Shown piece by piece: positions 1-6,904 of a stretch of DNA of 10,293 nt. Position 1 is the first letter of the stretch; every line of letters starts with the position of its first letter. Below the pieces are notes generated by a model. That model was not told the origin of the DNA and did not search any database. It saw only the letters and a list, made by a program, of their open reading frames with translations. Both the position numbers and the translations under genes were made by a program. Source of the DNA: Aphodousia faecalis (lineage in GTDB: Bacteria; Pseudomonadota; Gammaproteobacteria; Burkholderiales; Burkholderiaceae_F); assembly GCA_018712705.1 (NCBI GenBank), contig DVGM01000058.1:1-10293 (forward strand), given 5' to 3'.

Positions 1-12
1 ACGATAAATAAA

Positions 13-36
13 AGCTTTCGGCTTTAGCCGAGAGTT
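13..36. terminator. Terminator-like hairpin
   Basis: CTTTCGGC (15-22) pairs with GCCGAGAG (27-34) through eight base pairs, one of them a G-T wobble, around a TTTA loop. Read on the minus strand, the stem is followed by CTTTTATTTA, a fair U-tract. Read on the plus strand, it is followed by TTGTTTA, which is weaker. It could end a minus-strand RNA from bases 40-170 or an upstream plus-strand gene outside the window. No gene that needs it is visible. Confidence 0.35.
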
Positions 37-191
37 GTTTACCCAACTTACTAATAGCTGGTTCTGTTAAACAGCGGGAAGGCGTAAGCGGAAAGAGCCA
101 AGTTGAGTACAGTAAGTGAATAGTCTTAGCCTGAAAAATATCGAACTTTTATTGTTCCTATACTCGCAATCAAATCATTTCTCCATTTTCT

Positions 192-257
192 GTTGCAAAT
201 TTTTGCACTGACTTAGGAAGCGCTAAGTTTTTCCTATTTTTGTTCTAAGTTTGCAAC
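192..257. promoter_or_regulatory. Nested inverted repeats upstream of the OB-fold gene
   Basis: GTTGCAAA (192-199) is the exact reverse complement of TTTGCAAC (250-257). Between them lies a second hairpin, ACTTAG (211-216) with CTAAGT (223-228), followed by a run of T. The left arm also forms a local dyad, TGCAAA-TT-TTTGCA (194-207). This could be an operator, or an attenuator-like structure in the leader of the gene at 309. No regulator binding site is recognised. Confidence 0.3.
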
Positions 258-308
258 TCTAAACTGCTAGTCAAGAAAAACGAAGATTAAAACAATAGGA
301 GATACACC

Positions 309-698
309 ATGCTGAAGAAAGCCACATTAGCCGCCGCCCTCTGTGCGTTAGCCGTTCCGTTTGCTGCTCTGGCAGCTGGTCCGACCGGTTTCGGTGCTCA
401 GGAACGCCCCGGTGCCCCGCAAGGCTTTACCCTCCAGAAAATGGATTCTATTGCGCAGTTGAAAAAAGAAGCTCATGACGATCAGCTCGTCACTTTACAA
501 GGTCGCTTCACCAAACAATTGAGCAAAGAAAAATTTGAGTTTACCGACGTTAAGGGAGACAAGATTGTCGCTGAACTCGATGATGACCAAAACTGGTCTC
601 AAGTACACAAAGACGCACTGATGGAAATCGTGGCGGAAGTGGATAAAGACTTTGTCTCAATCGAATTGGATGTGATTGACGCCAAACGTCTTCAATAA
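309..698 (+). CDS. Exported OB-fold stress protein, NirD/YgiW/YdeI family
   Basis: This 129-residue protein looks like a periplasmic bacterial OB-fold (BOF) protein, a family linked to stress tolerance in enterics and lacking a known enzymatic activity. Residues 1-22 form a signal peptide: KK at 3-4, an Ala/Leu-rich core, and an ALA cleavage motif at 20-22. The Cys at 12 is not in a lipobox. The mature part carries the family pattern: DDQLVTLQG (57-65), the acidic ELDDD (89-93), and VDKDF followed by ELDV (111-122). Length is typical. The start is supported by AGGAGA at 297-302, six bases before the ATG. It stands alone, converging on the antiporter gene and sharing its terminator. I do not choose between the ygiW and ydeI names. 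Confidence 0.85.
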   Translation: MLKKATLAAALCALAVPFAALAAGPTGFGAQERPGAPQGFTLQKMDSIAQLKKEAHDDQLVTLQGRFTKQLSKEKFEFTDVKGDKIVAELDDDQNWSQVHKDALMEIVAEVDKDFVSIELDVIDAKRLQ

Positions 699-726
699 TA
701 GCCTCACCCAAGGCGACAGCAACTAA

Positions 727-754
727 CAGAAAAGGCCCGAAAGGGCCTTTTCTG
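727..754. terminator. Bidirectional rho-independent terminator
   Basis: CAGAAAAGGCCC (727-738) and GGGCCTTTTCTG (743-754) form a perfect 12-bp stem around a GAAA loop. The A-run and T-run inside the arms give a U-tract in either direction. It lies between two convergent genes, 28 bases after the OB-fold stop and 13 bases beyond the antiporter stop, so it can serve both. Confidence 0.85.
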
Positions 755-767
755 CAAAACTTCCGTA

Positions 768-2306
768 CTATGCGAGCTGAGCTGTTCGCTTGTTCCCCAA
801 GAGGTGCAAGATCACCATCAGGGCAACTAAGGTAACGAAAGAGGTTGCCAAACTGGCGTAGGCATTAGCTTCCGTTAAGCCTGCCACAACGTAACCGGCA
901 AAGGAAGCAATGGCACAAACCCAAGCATAGGGCAACTGTGTGGCAACGTGTTCAATATGCGAACAGCCAGCCCCTGCCGATGACAAAATAGTCGTATCGG
1001 AAATTGGCGAGCAGTGGTCGCCGAATACAGAGCCAGCCAAAGAAGCAGCCAAAGACACAACAACCAAGTTGGGATCCAAGGCTTGGGCCACCGGCACAAT
1101 AATCGGAATCAAGATACCGAATGTACCCCAGGCTGTACCGGTCGAAAACGACAAGAACGCTGCCAACGCAAATACTGCAGCGGGCAACCACATAGCAGAG
1201 AATCCGCCCGTTGTCACAAGCGATTCAACAAAAAGCGGCGTTTGAAGCAAGTCACGACACACGCCGGAAATCGTCCAAGCCAACACCAAAATGATATTGG
1301 CCGGCAACATCATCTTCATGCCTTCCACAGAACCGTCCATGAAATCGCGGAAAGAGACTACCTTGCGGGGCACAAACATCAGGAAAGCCACCACTAGGGC
1401 ACCGAAAGAAGACCATACCAATGCTTCAGATGCAGTGCTGTTACCTAAAGAAGCGGCAAAGGAATGGTAAGCTGGATCATCGCCCCAATAGCCACCCGAG
1501 TACATTAAGCACAAAACGGCGAAGACAATCAAAGCGCCGATCGGTACCACCATATCCCAAATCGTGCCTTTTTCACTCACTCGCATTTGATCGGTTGCGG
1601 TATCCATGCTGCCCACGTCGCCCTTTTGGGCACGTTCTTCCGAACGGCGCATCGGTCCGAAGTCCAATCGGAAGAAGCAAAGGATAAAGACCATGGCAAT
1701 GCAGGTGAGAGCGTAGAAGTTATAGGGAATGGTCGATACAAAAGCTGTGAAATCACTTTCGAAAGCACCGGTTGATTTCAGACTACTTCCCACGGCTGCC
1801 GCCCAAGAAGAAATCGGTGCAATGATACAAACGGGAGCTGCCATGGAGTCGATGATATAAGCAAGCTTTGCGCGGGAAACTCCATACGTGTCGGTTACCG
1901 GACGCATGACGGTGCCGACGGTGAGGCAATTGAAATAGTCATCAATAAAGATGAAGGCGCCTAAACCACCGGAAGCCAAAAGGGAAGCTTTACGGCTTCT
2001 GATTCGGCGAATAGCCCAATCGCCATACGCACGGCTTCCGCCCGCCATACTGATGGTATAAACGAGAGCACCCAACATTGTGCAGAACATCAAAATATTA
2101 AAGTCCACCTTGGTGCTCATCAGTTTGAAGGTCGTTTGAACCGTCCCCATCAAAAGATTGGCATGATCCATGCCAACGGCATAAATGAAGGTGCCGGACA
2201 AAATACCAATCAAAAGAGAAGAGATCACTTCTTTGGTACAAAGCGCCAAAACAATGGCAATCACCGGCGGCAAAATAGATAGCCAACCTGCATTAAACGG
2301 ATCCAT
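768..2306 (-). CDS. nhaC: Na+/H+ antiporter, NhaC family
   Basis: A 512-residue inner-membrane protein with many hydrophobic segments that matches the NhaC family (COG1757 type), which exchanges Na+ for H+. Some members exchange organic acids such as malate/lactate instead, so the substrate is not certain. Family blocks are clear: FIDDYFNCLTVG (120-131) with paired aspartates 122-123, APVCIIAPISSWAA (157-170), SFSTGTAWGTFG (386-397) and FGDHCSPISDTT (428-439). The C-terminal GCSHIEHVATQLPYA block is also typical. Length is normal and the frame is intact. The ATG start is preceded on its strand by AAGAGGA about ten bases away. It is separated from pgsA upstream by a terminator and has its own likely promoter, so it is probably a single-gene unit. 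Confidence 0.9.
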   Translation of the reverse strand: MDPFNAGWLSILPPVIAIVLALCTKEVISSLLIGILSGTFIYAVGMDHANLLMGTVQTTFKLMSTKVDFNILMFCTMLGALVYTISMAGGSRAYGDWAIRRIRSRKASLLASGGLGAFIFIDDYFNCLTVGTVMRPVTDTYGVSRAKLAYIIDSMAAPVCIIAPISSWAAAVGSSLKSTGAFESDFTAFVSTIPYNFYALTCIAMVFILCFFRLDFGPMRRSEERAQKGDVGSMDTATDQMRVSEKGTIWDMVVPIGALIVFAVLCLMYSGGYWGDDPAYHSFAASLGNSTASEALVWSSFGALVVAFLMFVPRKVVSFRDFMDGSVEGMKMMLPANIILVLAWTISGVCRDLLQTPLFVESLVTTGGFSAMWLPAAVFALAAFLSFSTGTAWGTFGILIPIIVPVAQALDPNLVVVSLAASLAGSVFGDHCSPISDTTILSSAGAGCSHIEHVATQLPYAWVCAIASFAGYVVAGLTEANAYASLATSFVTLVALMVILHLLGNKRTAQLA

Positions 2307-2345
2307 TCTGAGGATTCCTCTTAAAAAATTAAAGTGAAAGAGTTA

Positions 2346-2351
2346 ATTGTA
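2346..2351 (-). promoter_or_regulatory. Candidate -10 box for the nhaC gene
   Basis: TACAAT on the minus strand matches five of six bases of the sigma70 -10 consensus and would give a leader of about 30 bases. The -35 position (around 2369-2374) reads GTTCCA, a poor match. This suggests the promoter is weak or needs an activator. Confidence 0.4.
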
Positions 2352-2364
2352 ACAAAAGATGAAC

Positions 2365-2400
2365 TCGATGGAACACTTAACTCATTGAAATTCGATGGAA
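2365..2400. repeat. Two direct TCGATGGAA repeats upstream of nhaC
   Basis: TCGATGGAA occurs at 2365-2373 and again at 2392-2400, 27 bases apart and in the same orientation. Similarity extends four bases to the left of each copy. The first copy covers the -35 position of the candidate nhaC promoter and the second lies just upstream. They could be tandem binding sites for a regulator. None is recognised. Confidence 0.4.
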
Positions 2401-2443
2401 AAATCTTTATCGACAAAAATATAACTTTTAGATAATAAGAAAC

Positions 2444-2477
2444 AAAAAAGGCCCAGATTTTCATCCAAGCCTTTTTT
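2444..2477 (-). terminator. Rho-independent terminator of uvrC-pgsA
   Basis: On the minus strand a 15-bp stem, AAAAAAGGCTTGGAT with ATCTGGGCCTTTTTT, closes on a GAAA tetraloop. It contains three G-U wobbles and no mismatch. It ends in a U-run and starts 17 bases beyond the pgsA stop. The arms are nearly symmetrical, so it could also work in the other direction. Confidence 0.85.
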
Positions 2478-2494
2478 AGCAAACTCAAACAGTC

Positions 2495-3097
2495 CTAATT
2501 ATCTTGTTTGGTCTTAGGTTCCGAACTTAAATAGGGACCGGCGGCTCTCAGATAAACAATCATGGAGTAAACCGTCAAAATCGCCGCGACGTAAATCAGG
2601 ATCGTTCCCAACCAAGCCATGGAAATACCGAAAATCGTTTCGTAAAAAAGCAGCATCGGGATAGCAACCATTTGGGCTATAGCCTTGATCTTGCCATACC
2701 AATTCACCTTGACTCGGGCGGCAGCCCCCACCTTGGCCATCCATTCACGAAGAGCTGTCACCGTGATTTCGCGACCGATGATGATCAAAGCCACCAACAT
2801 ATCAACGCGATTGAAGTCGAGCAAAACAATCAGCGCCGCACAAACCATCAGCTTATCGGCCGAAGTGTCTAAGAAAGCTCCAATGGCGCTTTCCATGTTG
2901 TAGCGTCGGGCGAAATACCCGTCAAAGGCATCGGTCAACGCCGCCACAATAAATATCACGGTCGCCCACACGTTTTGCATAAAGGGCGAAAGAATATGAT
3001 CTGGAATATAGAACACCCCGATAATCAACGGTATGAGCGCAATACGCGCCCACGTCAAGATCATCGGTACATTCACCGGTAGTGGTTTACGACTCAT
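2495..3097 (-). CDS. pgsA: CDP-diacylglycerol--glycerol-3-phosphate 3-phosphatidyltransferase
   Basis: This 200-residue membrane enzyme makes phosphatidylglycerol phosphate from CDP-diacylglycerol and glycerol-3-phosphate, the committed step to phosphatidylglycerol and cardiolipin. The CDP-alcohol phosphotransferase signature is complete: D56, D59, G60, A63, R64, G73, D77 and D81, in the usual D-x2-D-G-x2-A-R-x8-G-x3-D-x3-D spacing. Hydrophobic segments flank it, and length is close to the E. coli protein. I chose the ATG at 3097. The frame stays open to an ATG at 3187, but that would add 30 residues unlike the family and overlap uvrC by about 100 bases. From 3097 the overlap is only 11 bases. 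The ribosome site is weak, so translation is probably coupled to uvrC. The uvrC-pgsA order is the one seen in E. coli. Confidence 0.93.
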   Translation of the reverse strand: MSRKPLPVNVPMILTWARIALIPLIIGVFYIPDHILSPFMQNVWATVIFIVAALTDAFDGYFARRYNMESAIGAFLDTSADKLMVCAALIVLLDFNRVDMLVALIIIGREITVTALREWMAKVGAAARVKVNWYGKIKAIAQMVAIPMLLFYETIFGISMAWLGTILIYVAAILTVYSMIVYLRAAGPYLSSEPKTKQDN

Positions 3098-4955
3098 TGC
3101 TTTCTGATATCTCTTTAGGCGCTTGCCCATGCAACTGAAGATAGATCCGCTCGGCAAGCTTTCGCGAAATCCCCTCGATTGTAGCAATATCTTCGATACT
3201 TGCGTTCTTCAATCCGCGCATTCCTCCGAATCGGCTCAATAATTTTTGACGTCTCTTGGGACCGATACCTTCAAAATCCTCTAGTTTTGAGGTGTTTCTT
3301 GTTTTGGCCCGCTTGGCTCTCATGCCGGTAATAGCAAAACGGTGGGCTTCGTCTCGAATTTCCGCAACAAGCATTAAAGCTTGGGATTGTCGGCCAAGTT
3401 CAAGCGGTTCTCTGGATTCATCGGCAAAGACAAGTGTTTCCAATCCGACCTTTCTCCCCTCACCTTTGGCCACGCCGACAAGAACCGAGGTATCCAACCC
3501 CAGCTCGGTAAAAACGTCTTTGGCCATCTTTACCTGTCCCTTTCCGCCGTCAATGAGCACTACCGTGGGAAGCTGTGCCTCTCCTCGGCTAACAGGCAAA
3601 TAGCGTCTTTCAATCACCTGGCGCATCGCCGCATAATCGTCGCCAGGCTCAATTCCGGTGATATTAAAGCGTCTATAGAGGTTGTGCGCCATTCCCGCCC
3701 CTTCATAGACAACGCAGGAAGCTTGCGTAGCTTCTCCTGATGTGTGACTGATATCAAAGCACTCGAGTCTGACTTTCATCCAATCGTCATTGGGAACCGA
3801 AATCTCGAGCACTTCACACAATTCTTTTAAGCGTGAAAGTTGAGAACCTTCCAAAGCCAAATGCCTTGCAAGAGCAATATCGGCGTTTGTCTTGCACATA
3901 TTGAGCCACTCACGTCTGACGCCGACCGGAGAATGAACAACCGTCACACGCCGCTCGGACAATTCGGACAAAAGGCTTTCCAATTCCTCTTTTTGTCCCG
4001 GTACATCCGTAATGATCAGTGTCGGTACAGGCATGGACTCATAGTGCTGACTCACAAACGCTTCAAAGACTTCTACCTTGTCAACAGACTGACCTTTCGG
4101 AATATTGGGGAAATAGGCCCTGTCACCCAAGTGTCGGGAGCCTCGAACCATGGCCAAATTAACACACACATTGGTTCCCTGAGAGGCCACTGTAATAATG
4201 TCCGCATCCACGTCTGAGCCCGTTGTTTCAACCGTTTGACGGTGTAAGACATTCGATAAGGCTGCAATTTGGTCTCGCACGACAGCCGCTTTTTCAAACT
4301 CCAACCGTTCGGAAAACTGCATCATGCGTTCTTGCATTTCACTTAAAAGATCTTCGGACTTTCCGTCCAAAAATTGTTCAGCGCGGACCACATCACGGGC
4401 GTAATCCTCTTGGCTGATCGCCCCCACACAAGGTCCGGAACACCGGCCGATTTGCGCTAGCAGACAAACTCTGGAGCGGTTTTTAAAAACAGGGCCTTCA
4501 CAAGTGCGAAGCTTAAAAACCTTTTGCAGTATTTGAATGGCTTCTTTCACACTTTGCGAATTGGGATAGGGGCCGTAAAAACGACTTTTTTTATCCACTC
4601 CTCCTCTGTAATACGACACTCTCGGGAAATCTTCGGCGCTGATTTTTAGGTAAGGGTAGCTCTTATCATCGCGAAACAGAATGTTGTATTTAGGAGAAAG
4701 CGTCTTGATTAAATTATTCTCAAGTAAAAGGGCCTCGGCCTCAGAGCGGGTAACCGTTGTTTCCATCCGGGCGATTTGGGAGACCATGATGGCAATACGG
4801 GGACTTAGATCGTTTTTCTGAAAGTAGCTTGAGACCCGTCTCTTCAAATCGCGGGCCTTTCCCACATACAGGCACTGGCCCGCTTCATCAAAGTAACGGT
4901 AAACACCGGGCAAACCGGGAAGATTTTTAAGAATCAGTTTGGCATCAAACGCCAT
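3087..4955 (-). CDS. uvrC: Excinuclease ABC subunit C
   Basis: UvrC makes the dual incisions on either side of DNA damage after UvrA and UvrB have located it. The 622 residues show the full order of domains. An N-terminal GIY-YIG nuclease (about 14-95) has GVYRYF and LYVGKA motifs. A cysteine cluster (C152, C164, C172, C176) matches the reported iron-sulfur site of UvrC. A UvrB-binding UVR helix pair lies around 203-235. The C-terminal RNase H-like nuclease has D401, D469 and H538 as the expected triad. Two helix-hairpin-helix motifs occupy about 558-610. Length is normal. A GAGAGA ribosome site lies five bases before the ATG. It is first in a two-gene unit with pgsA and divergent from earP. 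Confidence 0.96.
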   Translation of the reverse strand: MAFDAKLILKNLPGLPGVYRYFDEAGQCLYVGKARDLKRRVSSYFQKNDLSPRIAIMVSQIARMETTVTRSEAEALLLENNLIKTLSPKYNILFRDDKSYPYLKISAEDFPRVSYYRGGVDKKSRFYGPYPNSQSVKEAIQILQKVFKLRTCEGPVFKNRSRVCLLAQIGRCSGPCVGAISQEDYARDVVRAEQFLDGKSEDLLSEMQERMMQFSERLEFEKAAVVRDQIAALSNVLHRQTVETTGSDVDADIITVASQGTNVCVNLAMVRGSRHLGDRAYFPNIPKGQSVDKVEVFEAFVSQHYESMPVPTLIITDVPGQKEELESLLSELSERRVTVVHSPVGVRREWLNMCKTNADIALARHLALEGSQLSRLKELCEVLEISVPNDDWMKVRLECFDISHTSGEATQASCVVYEGAGMAHNLYRRFNITGIEPGDDYAAMRQVIERRYLPVSRGEAQLPTVVLIDGGKGQVKMAKDVFTELGLDTSVLVGVAKGEGRKVGLETLVFADESREPLELGRQSQALMLVAEIRDEAHRFAITGMRAKRAKTRNTSKLEDFEGIGPKRRQKLLSRFGGMRGLKNASIEDIATIEGISRKLAERIYLQLHGQAPKEISESNES

Positions 4956-4998
4956 TTTTCTCTCGCTTCGCTTACACTGTCTTTTTTAATTTTGAAAC

Positions 4999-5026
4999 AT
5001 TGTAATTGTTTATGCCTGCCGTGCAA
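4999..5026 (-). promoter_or_regulatory. Likely sigma70 promoter of uvrC-pgsA
   Basis: On the minus strand TTGCAC (5026-5021) and TACAAT (5004-4999) are separated by 16 bases, a good sigma70-type pair. Transcription would start near 4992, giving a leader of about 37 bases. The -35 box and most of the spacer lie inside the first codons of earP on the other strand, so expression of the two units may interfere. Confidence 0.6.
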
Positions 5027-6121
5027 AAAGCCGCCACTTGCCTTGATGTTGATATTTTCTGCCGCGTTATAGATAACTTCGGCGATGCCGGCGTCATGTG
5101 GCGGTTAGCACGGGCGCTTCGCGCCGAGGGCTATGCTGTCAGACTCATCATTGACGATCCGAGCACATTGCGCGCGTTGGCTGGCTGCGCTTCTCAGACC
5201 CCGATTGAAAAAATTGGTTCCGATGAGTCCATTGAAGTCTGTTTATGGAAAAAAGACTGGGATACGGCCTCCTGCCCCCTGCTTCCGGCTAGCGTGGTGA
5301 TAGAAGGCTTTGCCTGCAGACTGCCGCCAGACTATCAGGCAAAAATGGCAAAAACCTCTCCCGCCTGGTTTAACATTGATTATTTCAGCGCCGAAGACTG
5401 GATTGAAGATTGTCATCTTGTCCCCTCAATCGATCCGGCCACAGGGTTGATTAAAACCAATTATTTTCCAGGCGTTACGGAAAAATCAGGCGGACTTATT
5501 ATTGAAAAAGACTACGAACACAGTAAGCATCTGTTTCTGTCCAAGCAACCTAAAAACCCAAACGCGCTTCGTATTCTCTTTTTTGCTTACCCCTATGGCC
5601 CCATTGAAAAAATTGCGCAGGCATTGTGTGACATAAAACGCCCTATTGAGTTATCGGTCGCTCAATGCGAAGCCGGCAAATTGCTGGCAAAAGCTCTCAG
5701 CAATCGAACAAACTCACGCGTCACCGTGAATTGTCTGCCTTTTGTCTCGCAAAAAGATTTTGATCCCTTACTTTGGTCATCGGACATCGTATTTATCCGA
5801 GGTGAAGACAGTGCGGCCCGAGCGATGATCGCCGCAGTCCCCTTTTTATGGCACATTTATCATCAAGATGATGATGTTCATATGTTGAAGTTGCGCGCTC
5901 TTGAGAGTCGTTTTGAAAGTTGTTTTGAAGATAAGGGACTTTTTAAAAAGTGGTGCAAACTGCAAGAGGCGATGAATGAGGGTGAATTTGACCCTGATAT
6001 TTTTTCCGATTTAATTGATCAGCTTGATCAATGGAAAAAAGCGTCGGAGTGTTTCAGTAAGAAAATAAAGGCGATAGGCTCTCTGTCTGAAAAACTTTCC
6101 GAACAGATAAAAAAAATATAA
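5012..6121 (+). CDS. earP: EF-P arginine rhamnosyltransferase EarP
   Basis: EarP transfers rhamnose from dTDP-rhamnose to arginine 32 of elongation factor P, an inverting GT-B glycosyltransferase of the former DUF2331 family. The 369-residue length is normal. The N-terminal motif DIFCRVIDNFGDAGV (14-28) holds the two conserved aspartates, D21 and D25, and the C-terminal RGEDS (263-267) holds the conserved glutamate E265. SEKSGG-like (TEKSGG, 156-161) and LWHIYHQD (279-286) blocks are also diagnostic. I chose the ATG at 5012. A TTG at 5006 would add only two residues. Neither start has a ribosome site, and a TGTAAT at 5001-5006 would place a transcript start almost at the ATG. Its partner efp follows 149 bases downstream, as in other betaproteobacteria. 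Confidence 0.95.
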   Translation: MPAVQKAATCLDVDIFCRVIDNFGDAGVMWRLARALRAEGYAVRLIIDDPSTLRALAGCASQTPIEKIGSDESIEVCLWKKDWDTASCPLLPASVVIEGFACRLPPDYQAKMAKTSPAWFNIDYFSAEDWIEDCHLVPSIDPATGLIKTNYFPGVTEKSGGLIIEKDYEHSKHLFLSKQPKNPNALRILFFAYPYGPIEKIAQALCDIKRPIELSVAQCEAGKLLAKALSNRTNSRVTVNCLPFVSQKDFDPLLWSSDIVFIRGEDSAARAMIAAVPFLWHIYHQDDDVHMLKLRALESRFESCFEDKGLFKKWCKLQEAMNEGEFDPDIFSDLIDQLDQWKKASECFSKKIKAIGSLSEKLSEQIKKI

Positions 6122-6130
6122 AATACTGCG

Positions 6131-6216
6131 TTTTCGCTAAAGAGCGAAAAGAGAAACGTTTCTTTGGGAGTTTATTCCCTATCTGTTTTTAATGAACCCT
6201 TCAGTCTGAAAAGTTC
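6131..6216 (+). other. Hairpin-rich leader between earP and efp
   Basis: Four inverted repeats follow each other: TTTTCGCT/AGCGAAAA (6131-6150, perfect 8-bp stem, AAAG loop), the palindrome AGAAACGTTTCT (6152-6163), GGGA/TCCC (6166-6179), and GAAC-cc-TTCA with TGAA-aa-GTTC (6194-6216). None is followed by a U-run, so I do not call a terminator. They may stabilise or process the efp message, or mark operators. The promoter of efp is probably here, but I cannot fix it: TTGGGA (6164-6169) with TTTAAT (6188-6193) is only a weak candidate. Confidence 0.4.
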
Positions 6217-6270
6217 GGGTCGCTCACGAATCCAATTAGAGTGAAAGGATTCAAAGAGGAAGAATTTAAG

Positions 6271-6828
6271 ATGAAAATTGCACAAGAACTGCGCGCCGGC
6301 AACGTGGTGATGATCGGCAAGGATCCGATGGTTGTGTTGAAGGCTGAATACTCCAAGAGCGGCCGCAACGCCTCCGTGGTGAAGATGAAGTTGAAGAACT
6401 TGCTCACCGGTGCCGGTACTGAAACCGTCTATCGTGCCGACGACAAGTTTGAAGACCTCGTGCTCGATCGCAAGGAAGTGACCTACAGCTACTTTGCTGA
6501 CCCGCACTATGTTTGGATGGACGCCGACTACAACCAATACGAAGTTGAAGCCGACGTGATGGAAGACGCCTTGAAGTACCTCGAAGACGGCATGCCCGCT
6601 GAAGTGGTGTTCTACGAAGGCCGCGCCATCAGCGTTGAATTGCCCACGATTCTCGTTCGCGAAGTCGAATACACGGAACCGGCTGTTAAGGGTGATACCT
6701 CCGGTAAGGTGATGAAGCCTGCTCGCCTCACCACGGGTTACGTGCTCCAAGTTCCCGCTTTCGTTGAAACGGGCGACAAGATTGAAGTGGATACCCGCAC
6801 GGGTGAATACCGCTCTCGCGTGAAGTAA
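6271..6828 (+). CDS. efp: Translation elongation factor P
   Basis: EF-P binds next to the ribosomal P site and speeds peptide bond formation at proline runs. The 185-residue protein has the usual three beta-barrel domains and length. The tip of domain I reads SKSGRNAS, with arginine exactly at position 32, the residue modified by EarP. Lysine-modifying genes (epmA, epmB) are not expected. The C-terminal GDKIEVDTRTGEYRSR block is typical. The ATG at 6271 is chosen because the protein then begins MKIAQELRAG as in the family. A GTG at 6241 would add ten foreign residues and include the AGAGGA ribosome site at 6255-6260. Lysine is AAG in 14 of 15 cases, unlike the AAA-rich neighbours, consistent with very high expression. 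Confidence 0.97.
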   Translation: MKIAQELRAGNVVMIGKDPMVVLKAEYSKSGRNASVVKMKLKNLLTGAGTETVYRADDKFEDLVLDRKEVTYSYFADPHYVWMDADYNQYEVEADVMEDALKYLEDGMPAEVVFYEGRAISVELPTILVREVEYTEPAVKGDTSGKVMKPARLTTGYVLQVPAFVETGDKIEVDTRTGEYRSRVK

Positions 6829-6853
6829 TTCACACGAACTGATTTTTCAGTGC

Positions 6854-6890
6854 AAAACCCTTGGCTTCGGTCAAGGGTTTTTCGTTTTGT
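6854..6890 (+). terminator. Rho-independent terminator of efp
   Basis: AAAACCCTTG (6854-6863) pairs perfectly with CAAGGGTTTT (6872-6881). The stem is extended by a G-T and a C-G pair closing a TTCG tetraloop. T-rich sequence follows. It starts 25 bases after the efp stop and separates efp from the ribokinase cluster. Confidence 0.88.
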
Positions 6891-6904
6891 TTTTCTTAAC
6901 ACAA

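Larger units (their letters stand above)
1..308. other. Non-coding region rich in inverted repeats
   Basis: No convincing open reading frame lies here. Bases 1-130 hold several complementary segments: a hairpin at 15-34, AGTTG (33-37) with CAACT (44-48), CAACTT (44-49) with AAGTTG (100-105), and ACTTACT (46-52) with AGTAAGT (111-117). Some of these are mutually exclusive, as in a folded RNA or its 3' end. Bases 192-257 hold a second nested repeat. A TATACT at 159-164 resembles a -10 box but has no good -35 partner, so I do not call a promoter. I could not match the region to tmRNA, RNase P RNA, 6S RNA or a riboswitch class I know. It may be the tail of an upstream RNA, a small RNA gene, or the long leader of the gene at 309. 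Confidence 0.5.

Noticed and set aside
38..100. Short resemblances to 4.5S RNA (TGTTTACC) and to 23S rRNA (ATAGCTGGTTCT)
   Set aside because: Only short words match. The GGAAG/AGCAGCC core of signal recognition RNA and the surrounding rRNA helices are absent.
71..125. Possible group I intron end (GCGGGAA and ATAGTC words)
   Set aside because: No matching R element (a GACTA partner) or interrupted gene is visible.
940..1397. Two overlapping plus-strand open frames inside the antiporter gene
   Set aside because: They are shadows of the certain minus-strand NhaC-family gene and have low-complexity, family-less translations.
3098..3187. Longer pgsA start at 3187
   Set aside because: The extra 30 residues are unlike PgsA and lie wholly inside uvrC. 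The ATG at 3097 gives the normal N-terminus.
5006..5011. TTG start for earP
   Set aside because: It adds only two residues, has no ribosome site, and the ATG at 5012 is the simpler choice.
6131..6150. Hairpin after earP as a terminator
   Set aside because: The stem is good, but neither strand has a U-run after it.
6241..6270. GTG start ten codons before the chosen efp start
   Set aside because: EF-P proteins begin as MKIAQELRAG does here, Arg falls at position 32 only with the ATG at 6271, and the ribosome site lies within the extension.
6172..6750. 192-codon open frame on the minus strand across efp
   Set aside because: It is antisense to a certain efp gene, resembles no family I know, and is explained by efp codon bias, which avoids codons whose complements are stops.
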